Source: Chamaecyparis obtusa (Eukaryota; Streptophyta; Pinopsida; Cupressales; Cupressaceae). From it: a stretch of DNA of 64,000 bases. The notes below the pieces were generated by a model that had not been told where the DNA came from, did no database searches, and was given only the letters and a program-made list of their open reading frames with translations. This document shows positions 45,111-59,689 of this stretch, piece by piece; position 1 is the stretch's first letter; every line of letters starts with the position of its first letter. The position numbers and the translations under genes are program-made. The stretch covers positions 1,531,001-1,595,000 of the forward strand of contig BSBK01002159.1 of NCBI GenBank assembly GCA_027943335.1, in the 5' to 3' direction.

Positions 45111-45960
45111 CTTAAACTCATTCCTATCTCCTCTCATTATTTTAGTCAAGGGTCCATAAATACTTACCTTAGTAGCACTTACCTTAAAAGATCTTACCTT
45201 AGTAGCACTCCTTGGAGTAGGCCATTCGAGGATAGCCTTCACCTTCTCTGGGTCTATTTTTAGACCTTTTGCTAAAACTAGAAATCCTAGATACACTAAA
45301 TCCTTCACAAAACTACACTTCTTCAGATTAATCAAAAAATTCGCTTCTCTTAATGTCTCAAACACTCTATGAAGATTAATTACATGTTCTTCCAATTTCT
45401 TACTTAAGATCAAAATATCATCCAAATAAAAATAACAAACTTACCCAGAAACTCTTTCATTAGTTTGTTCATGAGCCGCATGAATGTGCTCGATGCATTG
45501 GTTAGCCCAAAAGGCATGACTAACCACTCATACAAGACCTCCTTTGTCTTGAAAGCTATCTTCTATTTATCTCCTTCTTTGATCCTAATTTGGCGATGTC
45601 CACTCTTTAGGTCTATCTTTGTGAAATACACAGCTCCAGTCAAACAATCCATAATATCATCCATCCTTGGCAAGGGAAATTTTTACTTAATAGTGATCTT
45701 ATTGATAGCTTGAGAATATGTACACATCCTCCATTCTCCATTTTTCTTTGGTGCTAATACCACTAGTACAACACATGGACTCAAACTCTCTCGGATCAAT
45801 CCCTTCTAGAAAAACTCCTGTACTTATATGTTCAATTCCTCACTCTTTGTCAGAGTCATCCTATGGGATTCCTTGTTTGGAAAATTGGCCCTTGGAATCA
45901 ATTCCATCTAATGATTGATCTTTCTCACTAGAGGAAATCCATCAGGTACGTTATCAGATA
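45111..45960 (-). pseudogene. Element B reverse transcriptase
   Basis: The motifs in minus order are KNGEWRMC near 45740, YFTKIDLKSGHRQIRIKEGD near 45610, and [20 protein letters not shown] near 45500. A frame change falls around the catalytic box (45440-45420). [20 protein letters not shown] then starts the 45425-45099 open segment, followed by NLKKCSFVKDLVYLGFLV. This is typical Ty3/gypsy RT. Confidence 0.8.
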
Positions 45961-46229
45961 CAATATCCTAAAACTCCTCCAACAAGTCTGCAACTTCTAT
46001 AGGTACATCTTCTACTTCCTCTTTACCATCTTTTGAAATTAAATAAAAACACATATGCTCATGTCTCATACCTTCTAAGAAATTCCTTTTATTAACTAAA
46101 CATATTATGGAATCACTACATACCTTTTCCCATGTTTCCTTCAATGGCTTTAGCTTGTGTCATACTCCATCCTTTGTCAAAGAATAATTATTAACATGAC
46201 CATCATGTATAGCGCATTTGTCAAACTAC

Positions 46230-46624
46230 CAAGGCCTTCCTAGAAACAAATGACATGCATCCATGCATATGATATCACAGAGTACCTCATATTGGTAACT
46301 TCCAGTCTTGAACTTTAGTAAGCACTTCTCATTAACCAAGACCTTGTGGTCATCCTGCACCTAGGAAATTTAGTACGAATGGGGGTGTTTTTCCCTTTTC
46401 AGCTTTAACTTTGTGACCATTTCTTCTAACACTAGATTATTAGTGCTTCCACCATCAATAATTACTTCACAACACTTATCCTCGCACTTGCACCTAGTGC
46501 AAAATAGGCTCTTCCTATGATCTAATTCTTTCTCTTCATTTATTAGGGCCCTCCTAACAACTAGGGTTTCTCCTTTCTTGACATCATCTAAGTTTTCTAA
46601 TTGAACTTCTTCATTTGCATGCAC
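46230..46624 (-). pseudogene. Element B protease
   Basis: CKCEDKCCEVIIDGGSTNNL carries the active-site DGGST and is closely similar to element C (CKCKDKVCNVIVDGGSSENF). The open part is 46624-46370; the remainder (MDACHLFLGRP) is in a stop-broken frame below it. Confidence 0.75.
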
Positions 46625-46639
46625 AAATCATGCATGGCC

Positions 46640-47660
46640 TTCAGTCCTCCTATCCATCCTTCCTTGACACTAGGGACATTCATAGGCTCAATGTCTTTCT
46701 TATTCACAATGGAAACATATCCCACAAAAACCTCCTCTTCCAGGTCCTTACCCTCTTCCTCTTCCACTTTGATCCTTGTTATTTTGATCATGAAAAAAAT
46801 TGAAATTATTTCCCCTCTAATTTTGACTGCTACTTGACTCATCATTCTTTTTTTGATCTTCATTTCGGCCTCCATAAGATGGTCCACTGGATCTTCCACC
46901 ATGACCTCTTCCACCTTGATTCCTTTCAAAATTCTTTTTCAGCTTCTCTTCCACCCTTAAGGAAAACATGTATGCCTCTTCAATATTAGTCATTCTAACC
47001 AGACTCAACTCCTCCTGAATACTTAGCCTTAACCCATAAAGATAACAAGAAAATTTTTCCTTCTCAGCTTCTACATGACCTATTCTAATGAGGACTCGAT
47101 AGAAATCTTTTGTATACTCTGAAATAGATCTTCCCTCTTGTTTCAACCCTTACATTTTCTTTAGTAGATCGAGGTCATAATCAAAGGGAATGAATTGTCT
47201 CTTCAATTTATCCACTATTAGGTCCCATCTTGTGATTTTCTCCATTCCTCTTCTATTCCTCTCCAACTGAATCTCCTGCCACCAAATTTTTGTATGACCC
47301 TTCAATTTGGCCTTCAAAAATTTTGACCCTATCTGGATCTTCAACATCTTCATGCTCAAAATATTCTTCTAGATCATTGATCCAATTGATTAGTTCCTCT
47401 AGGTTAAGATTTATTGAAAATGTGGAAACTTCAATCTTGGGTCTCTTTCCAATCTTGGAAATGGCCCTCAAAACCTATCTTCCTCAAGATCTCTAGGTGC
47501 TTCTGGTGCTTCTTGGTCACTGTGTCCTTCTTCCTCTTCACTTTCATCTCTAACCATAATATTCATTCCTCTACATAGCTCCTCTTGCAATGCTTGTACT
47601 TGTCTTTGGAGGGCTCTAAAACTCTCTTATGTCACACCTGCAACTCTCCTGACACAGTTC
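46640..47660 (-). pseudogene. Element B gag
   Basis: IGKRPKIEVSTFSINLNLEE and LINWINDLEEYFEHEDVEDP match element C gag. FLKAKLKGHTKIWWQEIQLE, then GRSISEYTKDFYRVLIRIGH, are the capsid core. A Gly/Arg/Ser tail (GGRGHGGRSSGPSYGG) and a decayed CFHC-type knuckle follow. At least two frame changes and several stops break it. Confidence 0.8.
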
Positions 47661-47756
47661 CTTCATGGAGGAATTTTTGGCTCCCATCACTCAAACTCAA
47701 AATCATAGTCTTGGTGTAAAATGCCTCACAATTTATGATCTATCTACACTCTTAGG

Positions 47757-47774
47757 AACCTGGCTCTGATACCA
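47757..47774 (-). other. Element B primer-binding site
   Basis: TGGTATCAGAGCCAGGTT on minus is complementary to the last 18 bases of plant initiator tRNA-Met. Confidence 0.85.
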
Positions 47775-47776
47775 CT

Positions 47777-48614
47777 TTATGAAGGATAATCCCCTTATTA
47801 ACACAAAACATACAACAAAAGTGAGAATAACAAAAAATTATAAGGATAAGCAATGGGATTTCTATTATCTCTAATGAAATGGAATTAAAATGTTCATAAA
47901 TACAACATGAAAAACCACATGGATATTTTCATTATTATATTGCAAGTCCAAGCCAACAAATGTATCTTCTAAAACAATGCCTTAGATAACCATATGTGCC
48001 TTCATTATATAGGTAATTTTAACTACCCAAGAAGGTTCTAGAAAATTTAACCCTAAAGTTTGAGGTAGACCATCCCTAAGATATTATCATTCATTTTTAT
48101 TACATTAGGATAGGCCCAAACAAATTTTGGAACTCAAAAAGAAATTTTGAAGGAATTTCATTTTCTTCTATTTTAGGTAGCACAACTTCGGAAGACCATA
48201 ACTCATCATCTGTTGACCTAATTGGTTAACCCCATTTTAGAAATGGTGCAAAATGTTCTATAGTACCTAGCTTGTGGATGCTCTAGCAAACCAAAGTTTT
48301 GACTCTATTCAGAGCCTCTAAAGCCTTCAAAACTAAGTTCAAAGTTTTTTTACCCTACTGCCAATATCAAAAATTTTCAATATCTTGAAAACTAGACTTG
48401 ATCTTGCAATGAAAATTTATTCGCAGGCTGATATAACCAAAGTGAACCTCCAGAGAAGAAAATAGAGCATTCTGAGCTCAAATGGAAAACTTACTAAAAA
48501 TAGTAAATTTCCCAAAATAGCACGTCTGCGTAAGATAGCCCTTATTGAAAAGAAACTAGAAAATATTTTTGAGCCATGCAAGATTTCCCTTGCACCCAAT
48601 ATGCTCCTATATTA
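47777..48614 (-). repeat. Element B 5' LTR
   Basis: 838 bp; its pairing with 42407-43248 and the GTTCT flanks define its ends. Confidence 0.8.
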
Positions 48615-48619
48615 GTTCT

Positions 48620-51600
48620 AGTTTAGTTTGGACTCTTCCACCTCTTGATAATTTCATGGATATGGAGTTATTTAAGTTAGAAAATAATGTTATAACTTGT
48701 GGAAATAATAAATCATGAGTCCTATATGACTGTGATGTGTTTATGCACTTTTTCATCCATATGTGTATTTTGATGTTGTAAGAGTTTGAAGCGGTTAGAA
48801 CATTGTCTAGTCATTTTATTTTGGTATTTATTATTATATTTTTTAGGAATAATGCATGTCCTTGATGTTGTGGAAAAAATTTCATTTGTTACGATTTTTT
48901 GAGTTTGAAATTAATTTAACTCTCAAGCCTCATGTATATATATGAGATCTTGTTTGAATTGATAAAAAGAAGAGAGTATCTATTTAGTGATAAGTATTCT
49001 TAGTAGTGTCTTTGTTCAATCAGAAAGTCTGATATTATTTTATGTAATCCCCTTGATTTGCAATAACAAGATAATTTTAGAAATTGAGCTTATATATTGA
49101 AGATTGAATGCTAGTAGCTAGGACTATAGCCACTCAAGCAAGGCCCACTTGATGTACTATGAATCCATAGTTATTTTTAGTAGTTATAATTGTTATTTAG
49201 ATGTTTAGTAATCAATAATGTGATGTTTTAGATAATTTGTGTTGCAAAAAGGTTAGTTCTAGTAGTTCTACACTATCTGCGGCCACTCTTGTAGAAATTA
49301 ACCAATCAACCTACAATGACTATTGTGTCATTTCACAATTCACTCATAGAAAATACTTTGTAGTTAGTTTCATTTATAACATTTTTATCTTTTCAATTAA
49401 TTTATTATTTTTAGTTTTATTGCCTTCCTACAATTGATAGGATATCTTGGAGTCTACTATAGTGCACATAAAATGTAGAGCCATTTCTAGTTTATGGTTC
49501 CTTGGTTGATAATTTAATGATCCTCTCTAGGAAAATAGGTCACTTAATGAAGGATTATTTTCCTTATTATGTGTGTGCATTAAGTTTTCTACACCAATAT
49601 ATTGCACGTAGAGAGGCTAGTCACAAACATTTTGAGTGAGTTTTTGCTTGTTTTGAGATATTTGAAATAACAATGTTTGTGAAATGATGACGTTAATAGA
49701 TGCTAGTTACATGAAGGAAAGTATGTGATGAGGAGATTACGGTAAGGTTCAATTGAGATTAAAAGTACAAAGATTTTGTATTTTTGATTGGAGACATTGA
49801 GAGGATGACATACACAATATAATTCTTAAAGGTCAAGTAAAAAGAGTTGTTATATGTTTGAAAGGTACAATGTCATATGAATGAAGAATTATGATAACGA
49901 GAGTGCATAAGGATATGGTAGTGCAATAAACTACTATTGACAAAGTATCCATTTGAAGAGAGGTCAAAGAGGTTTCAAAAGATAATAGGGAACAAATGTG
50001 ATTAAAAAACTAGTAAGTAGGTTGGTTTTTAATCATGTGAAAAAGTTTGAAGAGAAGATAATCTAAAGGATGGTAAACAAGGGTTAGAAATATCATAACA
50101 TAATATAATGTTGTCCAAAATTATAAAGTAGGATGGATAGTCCAAGGGTTAGATAATTTAGAAGTTATCAAAATCACTCATCAAATCATATGGCATGTAA
50201 GATTAAGCATATGTGGTATTTGTTTTGCAAAATTTCTAATTTCATGGTAAACAAATTTTACATGTTAAGTGAATCTGCAAGACTGCCAATTTTTGAAGGA
50301 GAGTTCATGGATTTTGATAGTGATATATAAATTTTGTACAATTCATTTCAATATATATATGGAAAAATATATATAGTTAATATAAAAGAATAATTGTATT
50401 TTTCTTTCAAATATTATTTATTGATAAGCTTCATACATAGCAAGTAGAAATGCTTATCAGGTAATTTTAAGGCTTTCTAATACATAAAAAATTGGGATAT
50501 TCTTGATCTAAATCATATTTTATATACATCAATTATAAATAATCTTCGATCATTTTCCTTAGTGATTTTTTATACATATTATGGCAATTAGTTCCATAGA
50601 CACACCCAAAGCTCACAAATATAGAAAATCCTTCATTTGAAAGTGAAAGGCCTTATTTGGGATAGTAATTTGTTTAAAAGTTTTGGTCACATTTTCTAAT
50701 GTCAAAATCCATGTGGTTGTCAATTGATCTTGTGAATTTTAATTGGCTTGAAGAAATTGTAATTGAGGAAATTGTGATATAAAGAAATTTATGCCCTTGT
50801 TTGTGTTTAAAAGACTTTTATGGAATAGAGAAGTCTTGTTTACAATATTTTTCAAGGAAAGTGATGCTACCATCAATAGTTCTAGAACTTGGGGATGAAA
50901 ATCATCATGTATGAAAATTTGGTTTCATGGAGATAAAAGTATTTGGGAAGGAGTTAGTGGTGGAAAGTAAGAACATTGTCATCTAGGTTTTCTAGGATCA
51001 TTAAGGTGAGCAATATACAAAATGAAAAATGCATTAGAGAAATTATTATATGTATTTTGGGTGTGTTCATTGAGTTTTATAGGGAAATTGTTATGAAGAT
51101 ACTTATGAGGAAAGATTTGAATAAAGTTGTAAAAAGAAAATTGAAGCATCATTATTAAATAACGAAACAAAAGATATCTATAACACAAAGTCAATATATA
51201 ATAGAAATATCATAATGTAAAGAAGTATGAACAATATATCCACATAAAACAAATATGTAGTATTTTAAATAGATGCAACCACATTTATATGAATAAATAT
51301 AGAACATTAACAATTTCAAGATGCATAATTTTTGTTGAAAGTGTAAGCTTGTTTAAGGTGAAATTCATATTCTATTATTTCCAAGAAAGTTGTAAATAGT
51401 TTTATATTTACATTTTATGAAATGAAAAACAATCATAACAACTTCCAAAATGATTGTTATGACTATACAAATTATGAACTTAGTGTGTCTAGGGGAGCTT
51501 TAGAAGATTTTGGAAAGTAGTGATGAGGTAGTTTTGAAAGCAAAAGTAACTACTTTTTCATAAGTGCAATGTTTCAATGTATTTTTTGGTAAAATGTATT

Positions 51601-51782
51601 GTTTCATGGAGATCCATGTAGAGATAAGTGACCTGTAAGGATAAAAATTTTTATTAGAAAATGTTTATATATAGAAACTTGTCAAAATTTGGAATGTAAA
51701 GGTAGGTGTGAAATATAATTTATATAGTTGGCTTGAATATTCTATCAAGGTATATTATTATCTTCCAAGTTGGTGGTGATAT
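48620..51782. other. 3.2 kb AT-rich DNA, nothing recognised
   Basis: Short frames in all phases, none with protein-like composition over more than 60 codons that I recognise. No LTR pair, RNA gene or tandem repeat was seen. Confidence 0.4.
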
Positions 51783-52800
51783 TTGTTGGATTAGGTGTGG
51801 AAAGATAAGTACTGGGGAGGGGTGAATCAGTACTATAAAATACTTTTAATCTATTTGAACTTTCCTTTCTAACCATTTACTGAATCCTTATCATTAACAT
51901 GCATCACAGGAAACATATAGAACATTCAACAAATAACTCATAACACAAATATTTGGTATCGTAGAAATCCTTATTAGAGGATAAAAATTGCAGTGGGGAT
52001 GACACCCACAAGACTTCACTACTGTAGAATAAAGTTTTCTCGGGTAGAGCTACAATGTTTAGCTTTTTCTGATAGCTTACCCTGTTAAGATTATTAACCC
52101 ATTTAAGAGTCCTAAAGACTACTAAGTCTACCTTGTTAAAGGATTTTACAATTCTAATCTAAGAACTGCACCTGGTTAAAGGATTTACAAATAAGACTTG
52201 CTAAGATCTTCTCAGTTAAGAGACTTTACACCTTTGATTAAACTTTAATCAACAATACTAAATATGTTTGTCAAATGCACATCACACATATTCTAATTAG
52301 ACTCTTTATGCTTTGTAACTCATTACCTCATACTGTATACCTTTCATACTAACAATTTAGTACCCGGTAGATCTCAATCTTTATTTGTTCTTCAATGCTC
52401 TATTACTCGGTGGCTTCATTGTTCATTACCTTCTTAGTAATCTACTTCACACATGCAATATCCTCTTGCATTCATATCACCACCATCATCTTCAAACTAA
52501 TCTTTACTTCTTAGATCTATTTATACAATTCTAGAAGTGGTGCTAGATGTTCTAGGATCATCTCATCAAGCAGTGCTAGCATTGGTTACTCTTCCAATGT
52601 ATATTTCATCCTTTATTCTCATTGGAAGATGTCACCTTGGAATCATGTGTAATCATCATGTTGTAATCTCCAATGTTCTATTATACAATCTCCTCGAGAT
52701 TGGTAAACCATTTTCTATTCAGTGTCTAGGTTCAATGTACTTAAATATTCTTTTGGTGTTGGCCTACTTTTCTTAGTAAAATGTTTTCCTTACCTTAGGA
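51783..52800 (-). repeat. LTR-like fragment related in layout to element D LTR
   Basis: It starts TGTTGGATTAGGTGTGG and shares with the element D LTR the order GGGGAGGGGTGAATCAGT, an ATTTT-rich tract, AACTCATAACAC, and GACACCCACAAG with repeated CCTTGTTAAGAG-type words. No second LTR or primer site was found, and the right end is unclear. Confidence 0.5.
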
Positions 52801-53804
52801 ATAGCCTTCTCTTCTCGGTGCTTAGTGCTTGGTTAGATCTTTCTTAGTGCCTATGATTGCTTCTTCTTTACTGAAATTCCCTGTCTTCTTATTTTCTTTA
52901 TCGAATGACTTTCTTTTCTTTACCAACTTGTCTTTTCTTCATTACCGAATGAATTTGACAAATGTTATGACTTCCTAAATGATGGGAGTGGATCTTCTTA
53001 GTGTCTCTAAGTCATCTTGACTCTCCTCCAAGTCCCTTTTCTGGACCTCTAGGGATCTTTCCACCCTAAGTTTGAGGTAAGTCACACAAAAATTCCTCCT
53101 TCACCAGACCCATCCCACCAATTACGTTACTACTCGCTTCCTTCCAGCTACTCATAGGTGAATCTCATCAACCTATGACAACCCTCTCACAAATATTTGA
53201 CATTTACCTTAGTTCTTCCCTAGCCAGACTACATCCAAGCTCATCTAGGGTAAGAACCCAAAATGCACAACTGCTATCACTCAAAAAAAAGAAAAACCAT
53301 ATACAAGGGCTCCTTATGAGTTCCATCTAGGCTCATCCTATTTACCATGGATTCAAGAAATTTGAGGAGCCATTTCCATACATAGCCCAGAATAGGCCAA
53401 AGACCTACACTCCCCAAAACTATTCAAGAACTAAAAAAAAAATGAAAACTGAAACTAAACTAACTCCTTGTTAAGTCACAAAGCAATATTTAGAACTAAC
53501 TACCATAGAAAATATCAAGATTCATTTCATTTAAATAAATTCTACTGAACATAAATGTTGGAATGCAATCAAGTGCACAAACTAGAACTTTTCATTTAAA
53601 TAAAGTTTCACACTTTTAGATCTCTAACAAAAACATTCAATGCTCCTTCCTTTTCCTCCATGTCTCATTGTGTAATGAGGACTTGGGAGTCCTTAAATAC
53701 TTTACCCTCCACCAAAATGATGATTGGACTTCCCTAGATGGTTAGACTACCCCAAACATTCCTTTAGGGAAATCACGACCTTCAGTGTATGTCAAACAAT
53801 AGGC

Positions 53805-53970
53805 CATGCTGAGAAACACATCAAACATGTACTGAGCAATAGTACATGCTAAGCTGAGAGATTGTTGAGAAATAATGTATACCGAGAAATAGTGTATGCC
53901 GAGCATAGTGTATGTCGAGAAATAGTATATGCTGAGCACAGTGTATGCTGAGAAACAATATATGTCGAGA
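53805..53970. repeat. Short tandem repeat GAGAAATAGTGTATGC
   Basis: About eight imperfect units of 17-21 bp with the core GAGAAATAGTRTATGCYGAG are clustered here in moderately AT-rich DNA. The open frame on minus across it is a by-product. Confidence 0.6.
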
Positions 53971-54934
53971 ACAATAGAAAAGTTACATAAACTTAAACAA
54001 ATCCAAAATGTTCTTAAACTCTCCTAATTCCTAGGTGCTCCTGCACCACTCAAAACTAATGAAAAAGAAATCAACTCTTATAAGTATCAGATATTATCTT
54101 GATCAAGGGTATAATTATATTCCTTTTGTGAACCATGAACAATTAATACTATTTTTTGTCTTATATCATACATAATCTTTATAAGTGGTTTTTTGTAGTT
54201 GTGGGAATAGAAAATTGAACATGTTCTTTGTAAGATTTTTTTTTAAAATAATTGGTATTCAAATCCAATTTAGGAAATGTTTATGTGTGTGTATAATATC
54301 TTCATTGCACTTGATGTAATGACCAATGTCATTTTGGATTCTTTATCATCACAAACGCTCATCATCATGAATCCACCATCAGGTAGGAGCTTATATTTTG
54401 AGAGGGGCTACATGGTATGCCTTCCAATCACTTATAGATGAATCTTCCTTCAAATAAGAATTTTTTCTTTGATTCATTATTGAACATATTGAATTTTATC
54501 TCTTTTGAAGAGCGTTGTCTTCCTATAATGCATGTATTTTTTCCCTATATTTATTGTGGCTTATATTATATGTCCATTATAGTCCTTATATATTCATTAT
54601 GGAATATTCCTATATTGTTCACCCAATAATCAACATTCATATGCTTACCATCACTAATTTCATGGTTTATATCATGTTTCCTTGTAGTATGTGTGTTTTG
54701 TTCTAATGTTTATACTATTTGTTTCATTAAATAGAATTTTTCAATTAAATGATGTGTATGTTTACTTCACTAGTACATTTTGCACCTTTTTTTGATGGAG
54801 TATTGGTCGAAGTTTCTACCCAAATGGGTTGCATAATCGACCAATTGATTGGTTTCTATTTTCATTGTTGAAATATTGACATATCTCTTTAATCATAGAA
54901 TGTTTGATGCCAATCTTGGTCAAAAATGAGGCCA

Positions 54935-55200
54935 ATCTTGGTTGAAAATAACATTAGAAAGTGGTGATATATTGGTCAATCATTCGACCATAGTTAGTCA
55001 CAATTTAGATTAATATTGGTCGAAATATTTGGCCACTCCGACCAGGATGCCAAACTCATGATGGTCATATTTCGACAAAAAATCATCACACTTTAGACCA
55101 ATATTGGTCGAAATATTTGGTGGCTTCGACTAGGATGCCAAACCCACGAAGCCACATTTCAACATAGAATGGTCAATTTTTAGACCAAACTAGGTCGGAC
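54935..55200. repeat. 88-bp tandem duplication
   Basis: Two adjacent units begin with AATATTGGTCGAAATATTTG (55013 and 55101) and continue through AGGATGCCAAAC; a weaker start precedes them. Each contains a small palindrome (GACCAATATTGGTC). Confidence 0.6.
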
Positions 55201-55255
55201 TTTCGACGATGGTGAGTCAAAATTTTGATGAAATATGGAATGTTTAAAAAAAATT

Positions 55256-55322
55256 GAAGATAAATATCCAAACTAATCACCAATGGCATCCTGATCGGTG
55301 ATTAGTCTAGATATTTATCTTC
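55256..55322. repeat. 67-bp inverted repeat, copy 1
   Basis: Arms of 26 bp (55256-55281 and 55297-55322) read GAAGATAAATATCCAAACTA and its inverse with two mismatches, around a 15-base loop. A second copy is at 60924-60989. Confidence 0.75.
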
Positions 55323-55510
55323 AGGTGTCCACACTCATTTTGTTGCTTGTTGCCAACAGGTCCCTGCTCGTTCTATTTTCCAGACTGCTTTGGGCTCTAA
55401 CAATCCATTTGCTTTGCTTTGTGTGAAACTATGGATTTTTTCATTTTTTTTGAACTATTTGAGAGATAGGCTTTGACTAATGATGCATAATTGGTTTGCA
55501 TGTTTACAAC

Positions 55511-56318
<808 letters not shown>

Positions 56319-56648
56319 GAAAATTAGTACACAATTGTCATCTTAATGAAGTGACAAATGTCTCTATTCTAGTAGGGACCTTCCGCTAACAAATAGCCAA
56401 TGTTGTTCAATTTGGCTCTAGATTTTTCTTGTATGAGTTTTATCTGTTCATATGTTTGAAACTTTATTTAGTTTATCAACCCTTTAGCAAAGGACTTACT
56501 AACTTGTAATTCTTTAGAGCAATATTGACTGTGGAAAGGAAATTTATCTATGGAAACTTTTGCTCAAGTGGTAGATAATGCTACGAAAACCTTGCTTTTT
56601 AAAAAATAAATCCTATTGGAAAATATTCTATACTAAATCAATTCTACA

Positions 56649-56992
56649 ACAAAGAAAGTCTAGTTCAATTGATAGGTATGGTGTGCATCCATTTTATGGA
56701 GATCTTCCTAGACGATTTCCCTCGCCAAGATGATGTGCATCTATTTTATGGAGATCTACTAAATGTTTTATATGATAAAGATCACTACAAGCTGGCCCTT
56801 GGCCAGATCAATATTGCTCACAATCTCATTGCCAAAGTGGCCAAAGACTATATTAAGCTAATAAAATATGGGGATTCTCTTTACCGCTGCAAATCTTTGA
56901 AGGTTTCAACACTTGGACAGATATGTACCATTGTTACAAGAATTGGACTGAGTTTGGCTTACCTCAAATAGGTGAGGTAGCATATGGGTATG
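56649..56992 (+). pseudogene. NOG1: NOG1 (nucleolar GTPase) N-terminal fragment
   Basis: The frame reads [20 protein letters not shown], then [20 protein letters not shown] and [20 protein letters not shown], and ends near IGLSLAYLK with two stops at expected Gln codons, then HMG. This is the helical N-terminal domain of NOG1, a GTPase for 60S ribosome assembly, up to just before the GTPase domain. The first part is decayed (a partial duplication of the ATTTTATGGAGATC block at 56690 and 56740). The GTPase domain is absent here; a later NOG1 piece is on the other strand at 62757-63122. Confidence 0.85.
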
Positions 56993-59307
56993 TTCTTTTT
57001 TATATCTATCTAGTTTTCACTACCTTTTGTTCATTGGGATATCTTGCAAGGGTTCTATAAATTGATGGTCTATATTTTGGTGGGTGTCTTGTATGGGCCT
57101 ATGAACTTTTTTATCTTGTCTTTTTTTTCAATCCTACAACTAGATTTTGATACGTGGATTGCTTGTAAGGAACTTTGATACCGCCATTTCAGTAGTTCTT
57201 CATATGATAGTTTTCTATGCAGTCCCCAGTCTAGGTTTTATTTGTAGATTTTTTATCTCAATATTAAAAGAATTAATTTAGGTAAATAAAGCTTTATGTC
57301 CCAAACACAATGACAACTAGGATGTGAATTTAATCTTTTTGACAACTAAAGAGTTAAAAAAGATAATAGATGGTTCAATATAACCTACAACTTTGTCCAT
57401 GTAAGAGTTGAACTCTAAAATTTATGGTATGAAGACCTGCAACTTGCAGCTAAGAATATGATACTAAATAATTATGACTTCTTTTAAAAATTCAGGAAAA
57501 CTTAACCATTTTTGTAGCGATTACTTAAAAAAAAGTATACTTGATCGATGAGTCAATATTTTTGACCTCTCAGAAACTTTTCCTTTCCACTTCAATAGCT
57601 TTCCTTGATAATTCTTGATCTCCTCAAAACCACTAGAAAAATAACAATGACAACCGAACTTGCTACTTTAGAAAATTGCATCAATACTTAACTTAAACAT
57701 TACAGTCATGAAGGGTGTAACAAAATCAACACAATGAATATATGGATTTCAACTAGTGTGCACAAAATACTTATGTATTTAGAAAGTACAACCAAAAAAA
57801 TTTAGCAATATGAGGAGATACCAAAAGAACTGTCCACAACAAAAAGAAATAAATAAAAATATGGCAGGCTGACAACAAAAATGTAAACCCAATCCTAAGA
57901 TATTGCAAGAGGAATACATCCCTCACAACATCTAAGAGATATAGATGAGGAATTTGATTGTTCTTTAACATTTAACTTATCAAACATATTTAACAATGTT
58001 TAAAACACCCTCGATAGAACAAGAGACTTGAATGGTTTGATCAGGCTCAAAAAAGTCTAGTAAAAAGCCAAATAGAAGACACCACAGTATTCTAAAGCAC
58101 TAAAGCATTTGGAATTCAGTGTTTGCAAAGGCTCTTGGCATTTTAGTTTTATGCATGTTGTCTTTGCTAACTTTTGTGTACTTCTTGTATATGTAACAGG
58201 TTTGGTAGTGGCAAGGACTGTTGGTGAGTTGAGTGCAGTAGAGAGTGTTAACTCCCCAAGTTGCAGAGTTGTTATATAATTGTTACTTTGTTGCTATTGT
58301 TGATCGGTGTCCTTGAAAGGCTGGGAAGGGTAGTAAGCTTGTAACTTCAAAAGGAGATAGTGTCAAGGGAAGGTATAGCCTTGTTGTGCAAGAGTTTTCA
58401 CCACATCACACTACTCTGTAGTATTATCTTGTGTTATTGCTCTATTTCTTAATGTTCAGTTCTTGTCATTGAATTCATTCATATAATCATCTACAATTGT
58501 AGCACTAAAAGAACTAATTTTTGAGCACATAAGGACTATTTTCTTAAGTAAATCCTAAGGGGACAACAAGTAAATTTATTCACATGGGTGTATTAGGCTA
58601 TTAGCTATAGAATATCTATGCCACTTATAGATCCAACTGATATTTGAGTAGTTGTATTCTTTGTAAATTATGGCTTTCTTCTAGTGTGACCCATTTTATA
58701 GATTGATGCATGATGCTAGAAATAGAATAGCTACAAATAAATCCCTTCCATTCAGCATAGCTCAGAACAACATGACTCAGGAACTGCACAAAATGGCATT
58801 AAGCATGGATTTTGGTTTACATGTGGTACATCAATTCCTTCATCAAAGACACTATCTATAATAACCTGTTAAAAAAAAGAGGCCACTGAGGACAATTACA
58901 TAGGTCTCCAAAAACAACATTACCCAACTCTTTCTCTCAAACCAAAGACTCAATGTGTTCAATTGCCCAGACTAGCAGTCAAATCTATGTTGAGTATATT
59001 TGTCAGGCCCTCCTATAGTTTGAATGAATTAAGAATAGAAGATAGGAACTGATTTAATACTTCACCTACTCAAAAACACAAACCAATTAAATAACCCACA
59101 TTAGGCCAAGAGAGGTTGACAAATTCAATACGAGAATACTTACACAAAATGAAGCCGAATCATGCCAGACAATGACAATGAGAAGTTGATTATTGGCCCT
59201 TCTAGTTTTTTATTTGATAGTTTCCTAACAATGAAACATTCAAAATGCACTTATGAGCAAAGACCTAGAATGAATGAAATTGATTAAATAATGAAGGTAT
59301 GTTAGTT
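56993..59307. other. 2.3 kb with no recognised gene
   Basis: AT-rich, short frames only. Around 58190-58450 is a GC-richer patch with repeated GGTAGTGGCAAGG-like words that resembles an LTR or 5' leader, without a partner. Confidence 0.35.
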
Positions 59308-59383
59308 TGAGCTTCACTTGGTTTCGAGAATACTTTAATATTATCTACTTAACAAGGCCAACCATGTGAAGGTGGAAGCTCAT
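59308..59383. repeat. 76-bp repeat with TGAGCTTC ends, copy 1
   Basis: It begins TGAGCTTC and ends GAAGCTCA, a perfect 8-bp terminal inverted repeat. It is about 90% alike to 61668-61743, same orientation and same length. Confidence 0.6.
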
Positions 59384-59689
59384 CTAGCCTCAACCCCCTC
59401 CCCTAACATCAATCTAAATTCACCATTAAAATCTAATTACACACTTCATTCATCCATTTATGAACTATAACATTCAATCAATACAATCACATAACATTCA
59501 TTAATATGATATAACATTCATTAATATGCAACACTAATCAAGAACTCATTAACACATAACAATATTCATTAACATGACATATAATTCAATATTAATACAC
59601 AACATTCATAGATAATTACTTAAAACAACATTATTTCATATCCAACAAAGTTAATCAAACAAGTTTTATCAAAGAGCATTTTTAAGAAA

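Larger units (their letters stand above)
42407..48614 (-). mobile_element. Element B: chromovirus-like Ty3/gypsy element
   Basis: LTRs at 42407-43248 and 47777-48614; GTTCT duplications at 42402-42406 and 48615-48619. The primer site on minus at 47774-47757 is TGGTATCAGAGCCAGGTT, an 18-base match to the plant initiator tRNA-Met end. On minus the order is gag, protease, RT, RNase H, integrase, all broken. The RT and integrase motifs are of the chromovirus type (single RNase H), unlike A and E. Confidence 0.85.

Noticed and set aside
53281..53470. A-rich tracts as a SINE or processed tail
   Set aside because: No Pol III boxes, target duplication or gene body were seen beside the tracts.
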